Source: Cliona cf. orientalis
Lineage: Eukaryota; Porifera; Demospongiae; Clionaida; Clionaidae
Direction of reading: 5' to 3'
NCBI GenBank assembly: GCA_963930775.1
Contig: OZ005695.1
Coordinates: forward strand, 6,572,001 to 6,636,000
DNA: 64,000 nt
Shown here: positions 40,301 to 46,300 of the stretch, in pieces
Numbering within the stretch: position 1 is the first letter of the stretch
Layout of the letters: every line of letters begins with the position of its first letter
Translations under genes and position numbers: made by a program
Notes under the pieces: model-generated
What the model saw: the letters and a program-made list of their open reading frames with translations, nothing else
Databases searched by the model: none
Told to the model about the DNA's origin: nothing

Positions 40301-43300
40301 AATTTGGCTGTACCATTCCAACCAGGAAGAAACTCCTGCCACCAAATGATATCCCGTCTTGCTTCCTTGTTCAGCCTGATCCGGTGGTGGAGCTTAGTGA
40401 CCTTTGAACTGAGAGCAATAAGGCGCCTTGTAAACAATCTGCCTGCGGGAATTGCTCGCGCCGCAAACGCCAATTTCCCAATAAGTGAGAGCAGGTTGCG
40501 TTTTGTAGTCTTCTTGCACTCCCTCCATAGTTCCAACTCTTGCTGAAGTTGCTTGAGTTTCTCTTGGGGGAGCCTGATATGCTGGAGTGTGGAGTCCAAT
40601 TCCAGACCAAGAAAGACAAGTGTAGTTAGAGGACCTTCTACCTTATCCATAGCTACAGGTACTCCCAGTCGCTGGCATACTCTCAGGAAGCAATCAAGGT
40701 GTTCTTGGCAAAGGTGTGCGCAAGGAGGTCCCGCGATGAAGAAATCATCAAGGTAGTGGATAAGCCAATGGAGACCATAATTGTGTGCTAAAATCCATTG
40801 TAAAAGCTTCAGCAAACTGATTAAAGAGAAATGGTGCTGATCGCAGCCCAAATGGGAGGCAGGTATCTATATAAAAGGCATTCCTCCATGAAATGCCTAA
40901 CAGATCTCAGTCGGTTGAGTGAACAGGTACAACTCGAAATGCTAATTTCAGGTCCACTTTAGCCATTAGTGCACCTTTGCCAAGTGCAGTGAGGATTTTC
41001 ACTGCGTCATCAACCGAACTGTATTGGAGTGAGTATTGTTCTTAGAAATGTGGTCATTTATACTTTGTCCAGTAGGGGCCGACAAATGCATGATCATTCG
41101 CCATTTCCCGTTCTTTTTGGGCACCGCACCAAGCCCTGAACAGTGTAGGGTTGGAAATGGTGACGAAGAGAGTGGACCCAAGATTCTTCCAGCCGCGCAT
41201 TCTTTTGCAAGCTCGGCATCAATAACGTGTGGATGCTTGTAAGCGGAGGGGAGATTCTTGGCTTTTATCGGGCTGCGAGGGCCGTCGTATCCTATTTTTA
41301 CTCCGTATTTCATACCATGTAGCAGCCAGGATACCCAGGCTCTGTCAGGGTGTCTTTAGCTCTCTTTCGAATTGAAAGTGTCGTAGTGGCGTATGAGCCC
41401 GCTGGGGCTCAGTTGGATTTCTTGGGGCACCCTTTTGCAGGGTGGTCCCCAAGGCACCCCTGGTGCCAGCACACGTGAGCAAAGCTGCATTCACTTCCTC
41501 TTGTGCACTTTCCGTAGTTGTATCGTCTACAGATTTCTTGCCCACCTGGTGTATGGGAAACTCTTGTTGGGGTGGCGGCTGGTGGTCCCAAGCGGGCAAG
41601 TACAGGCACTTTCTCACGAAAGGACTGCGTGCGCTGAGGTACACCTGGCTGGCGGAGTGAGGGTTGGGTCACTGCCCAAACATAGATATCATTTTTGACT
41701 GCATCCCACCTTAGAGTGAGATCTGGTGCTGCTGCCTGGCGGAATAGTTTGTCGTACTGAATGCAGGCGTCCGCTGGATGGTGCTTGAAAAACATGACCA
41801 TCATGGTCTGATATTTAACTAATTCCAAAGCCATGGAGGGGTTAGCAGCCACTCCGGTACAAAGATACCTATTCCAGGCCTCCAATCAGGTACAGAGATC
41901 TGTGACGCATTGTTTCGTCTTTTTGGGGTGGGGTTTGGTTTTTATTGGATTTATTATTGGTGGGGTATTATGTGGAAGGAGTAGCTTAGAGAAGGATACA
42001 TACTTACCCCTCTGAATGGCATGTTGCAGTTGCCGCGATAACGGGGGAGCACACGGTATCGATCCACTAGCAGCTGGATTTAGCCAATCATCCATGGAGT
42101 GGTGCCGATGAGTGCGGCGATGGTGCTTCCGTCGTTTTGCTCTCTTCCTTCTGCGGTAACGACCACGATCGCTATCGCTTGTCCAGCTGCTGCTGCTGCT
42201 GCTGCTCCTACTGGATGACGAGCTGCTAGAGGAGGAAGATGAGGTAGATGAACTATTAGAGCTGTCTGAACTTCTCTGGTATCGGTGTCGCTTTCGAGGG
42301 TTTGAGTGCCGCCTACGGGATCGATGTGTCCTGCTGAGCTGGTGTAGCGTATGAGGGTGCTCACCGCTAGGAGAGACACCCCTGCGTGAGTGATGTCTAC
42401 CGCTGGGTAGGTGTGGAGTACGAGGATGCTCACTGCTGGGCGAGACACTCCTGTTTGAGTGATGCCTACCGCTGGGTAGGTGTGGAGTACGAGGATGCTC
42501 ACTGCTGGGCGAGACACTCCTGTGTGAGTGATGCCTACCGCTGGGTAGGTGGTAGTGGTCACCGCTGGGTGAGACACTCGTGTGGGGTCGGGATCTAGCA
42601 GCTGATTGAGGGAACAGGTCTGAATCGCTGAGTTCCGATCCTGAGTTTCTTGCACTTGTGGGTGAGTGTTCCGAACCCCTGTGTGCAGAATTAGCTTCGA
42701 TGGGAGGATGGTGCCGAGGTGTGCTGCTCCCTGCTTGCATGCGTGTTTGTTTGGTGGCCTTTTGTAATCGTTTTGGCGATCTTTTGGACTGCATATGCTT
42801 GGTAAGACGTTGTAAGAGCTGAGGACGGGTGCCTGTGGTTGATAGCTTACTCTTGGTGAGAAGTGATATCAGGCCATCTTTAGTTAGCTTCCTCAGCTGC
42901 TTAGGAGAGATGACAGTAGCCGACTTTTTTGGTTTTTCTTTCCGCTTTACCCGCTATTTTAGGCGGCATAGTGGCGTGGGGAAATCGCAGGATCACTGGA
43001 GTTAGACAGCTGCTAGTCCCTTAGAAAATGGCCGAATTGCACGAGTTGCAGCCAGTACCACGCATGCGCATGATACTCAAGGCCACGCCCCTTCGATTGC
43101 ATTCTACGTATACAATGCCAACATTAACCCCCATTTATCAAGTAAATAACATAATATGGAACATTTTCCATTTCCAATGATATTACAGCTAGTCATAAGC
43201 ATGTATAATAACACTATATTATTTTGAAGCTTCACGCACTCACCCAGGATAGGCAGGTGCTCAGGATAGTAATGTCCTCCAGACCCTGGTACAGTGCATC

Positions 43301-46300
43301 GTAAATCAACCTACATACACAATCAGGGTTTTATACAGAATTTTTCATCAGAGGGGGGAAATCATAGCGTGCAGCAATATACTCAAACTAGGGGGGTCTG
43401 GGGGCATGCTCCCCCAGGAAAATTTTGAAATTTATGACCTCTGAGACTGCTTCTGGTGGCTTCTGAGACTACTTTCACAAGCAAAAAGATTGATTATTAG
43501 ACTAAAGTTACAAGTATTATTATGATAGTTGGCATATTTCAGGGGGGGGGGGAAATGCCAGTCAGGGGGGGGGGATATCCCCTGGTTCCCCCCCCCCTCT
43601 AAATAAATCACTGCACAATGTCATTGTATATATACATGTACGTGTACAAAAATAATTTAGTTATCATACCTTTAACAAACTAGAGCTCTATAGAGCACAT
43701 ACCCCGCGCGCACATTGTGCAATCTATAGATCTGCTTTTGTTGCTGCTTCAAGGGCTAATAGACCCCATAAATCCTTGGTTGTATAATGGCTCTTGGTGA
43801 TATCAGCCAAAACACCACTGACTCTCTCTGCACCAGATATAGACTAGGTAGGACATTCCGATTCGATGGGGCTTTGCATTCCAGTCTGCGAATAGCTACC
43901 AGCCTAACGTGTGCCACTAGCATTATTGACGACCTTTACCAGTCCATAATAATGTTATGCGCATGAGCAGAAAGCACAAGGCCTGCATGCATAATGTATT
44001 GAGTGGGCAGTGTCGATAGGCGTGGTTACGAAGGCTAACAAAAAAGGCACTATTTGTGACGCTCGTGGACCATATCCCTCGATTCGAAACTCACTGAAGC
44101 CCGTTTTTCGCCAAATTCGACTGATTTATTGTACTTACTAGTCGCTCAGGTGCCTAGATCTCGAGATATGGCGATTTTTTTGCTAACGACAACAACGACG
44201 ATGACACAACCGATTACTTTACCCCTCGCGGGGTAATAATATGACTCATTCACTATGTACATGTAAGTCACATGTTCTACAACATGGTATCAAACACACA
44301 ATATCAAGAGTATTATAATATCCTACAGATGTACATGCACACGTATATCCGAGCTATGCATGTGCCAGCTGTATACATGGGCAATGTACCTTTCCTCTGT
44401 GTCCAGCTCTATACTGATTTATCCTGCCAGTCTTTGGCCATTCCACCTTTACCACACTTCGCTGTAGACAACAACAGAATACTTGGCAAAGTAATAATGT
44501 CTTAAACAATTGACAGATACACATGCACATGTACATGTATAATAATAATATTATGTATGAGAAAAGGGACTATAATATTTAACTATCACATATTTCCAAA
44601 GATACACAACAGTATTGTAGCGTGAATGGCTATGGAACAATAAATTGATTGGACAATTGTATATGCATTGTTGCTATCTTGTGTTTTGTCTGTTGGGTAG
44701 CTGAAGAGTAGCCCTGAATTCTATTCCCTTGAATAAATATGTGAGTTCAGTATCTGCAGTGATTATCTCATTTAATCTATACCACACTTGCCATTTACAA
44801 CTAGGGCACCACTCCTGCCTCCACTGTTGTGCGTCTGGCAAAGCTCCTGATATCATTAGTGATTACTGCCCACACGAAACATTACAGTATTATGCCATAT
44901 GCAGCTTGCAGATGTAATGATTCTTTTCTATACTCGCAAGGAATTTTGAGGCTCACCCATTTCCTGTATGGGTGTGGCAAACATGTAAATTGTGTTCGAA
45001 AATCATCATTTTATGCATCTCCTTGGTGACTTACTGCTCACGACTGGTGAGCTTCTAACATTGGATCTGTAAAGTAGAAGGGCCAAACTACCATAAAACC
45101 AGGTGAGAAACCTGGGCTCTTATGGCTTGCAGCTTGAAAATGGAAAATAATGTGCGATAATATTACAGTTTTCTTATATCTTATCATGTGTATGTACATT
45201 GTACATGTACATGTACATGAACACATATACATGTGTGTGCATAGGAGGCTCCGGTGGTTACAAGCCATGATTAAGCTTAACTTAGCCTCATCCCCGACCA
45301 AGTGACAGTGCACCAGCCCTTACCAACACATGTAAGCTGTTTCACAAAAACAGTCCTTAGAAACGGCAAACGTAAAATTTAATGTGTGCATGATCAAATC
45401 TCATAGGCGCCATCACCAAGATATTTTAAGCATCTTCGTAGCTTTTAAAGCTTGACTGGCATGGTATACGATCATGTAATCAACTAGTAAATGGTGCATG
45501 CATATGTACACACAGTACAGTGCACCAGACTCTCATCTAGTGTCGTGACCCAGCCCCCTAAAACGCACAATGAAAAAGGGATCTGGTAATATTGTGTACA
45601 ATGAGTTGTCCCAAATACTGGAATGTGGCGAACCAATCAGATCGCTCCGTTTGGAATTAATGCGCAAAGTGCATAATTTATCATGAAAATAATTAATGCA
45701 GCTCAAATGTCCAAAAGGGCTCTATGGTGACTTTGAGCAGGCAGAAGACATCAAGTCAGTCCAGCGATCACCTCTCCATGATATCAGAGTGATACTGCGC
45801 CATCTATCGGCTACAGAAAACAAAATTAATAAGAGTTATAGAAGCCTTGGCTAGCCCTAGTTTGTTCGTTTTTAAGCTTTAAGTTATCATTGGAGGTAAA
45901 GATGTGTTGGTTAGCTTACCTACTGGCTATGGGAAGTCACTTTGCTTTATATTATATTATCACGCTATGATGAGAAGAGTGATCAACAGTCTCTTGCGCA
46001 AATTTTAAGTGAACATTAATTACATTCCAACATGTCTACGTAGGTAATAATTGAATTCCACTGTGACAACTCATTGTATACAATATTACCAGACCCGTTT
46101 TTCGCATGCGTTTTAGGGGACTGGGTCACGATACCAATTCTCGTCCCCCTCCAAAAGGGAGCCAGAGGATGCTCAACTTAAACAATCTTAAAACACACAG
46201 TGTCATGTAAGAATGCAAAATAATATTATACATGTAATAGCACAAATCACAAGGCACACTTACAACCGTTTCGTTTTTCCAGTTCATAACTGATACCACC

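Larger units (their letters stand above)
38849..42969 (-). mobile_element. DIRS/Ngaro-type tyrosine-recombinase retrotransposon, degenerate
   Basis: The coding part reads gag-like, reverse transcriptase, RNase H, tyrosine recombinase on the minus strand, the order typical of DIRS-group elements. Several frameshifts and stops show it is dead. I could not define the split or inverted terminal repeats. It lies in the 37782-43243 intron of Mind bomb paralogue 2, same orientation as the host gene. Confidence 0.8.

Noticed and set aside
41393..41698. 101-aa plus frame and other frames opposite the retroelement
   Set aside because: Antisense shadows of the gag-like and RT coding strand.
42340..42590. 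Possible CRISPR-like array
   Set aside because: The repeats are contiguous 69-nt coding units with no unique spacers, in a eukaryotic retroelement.
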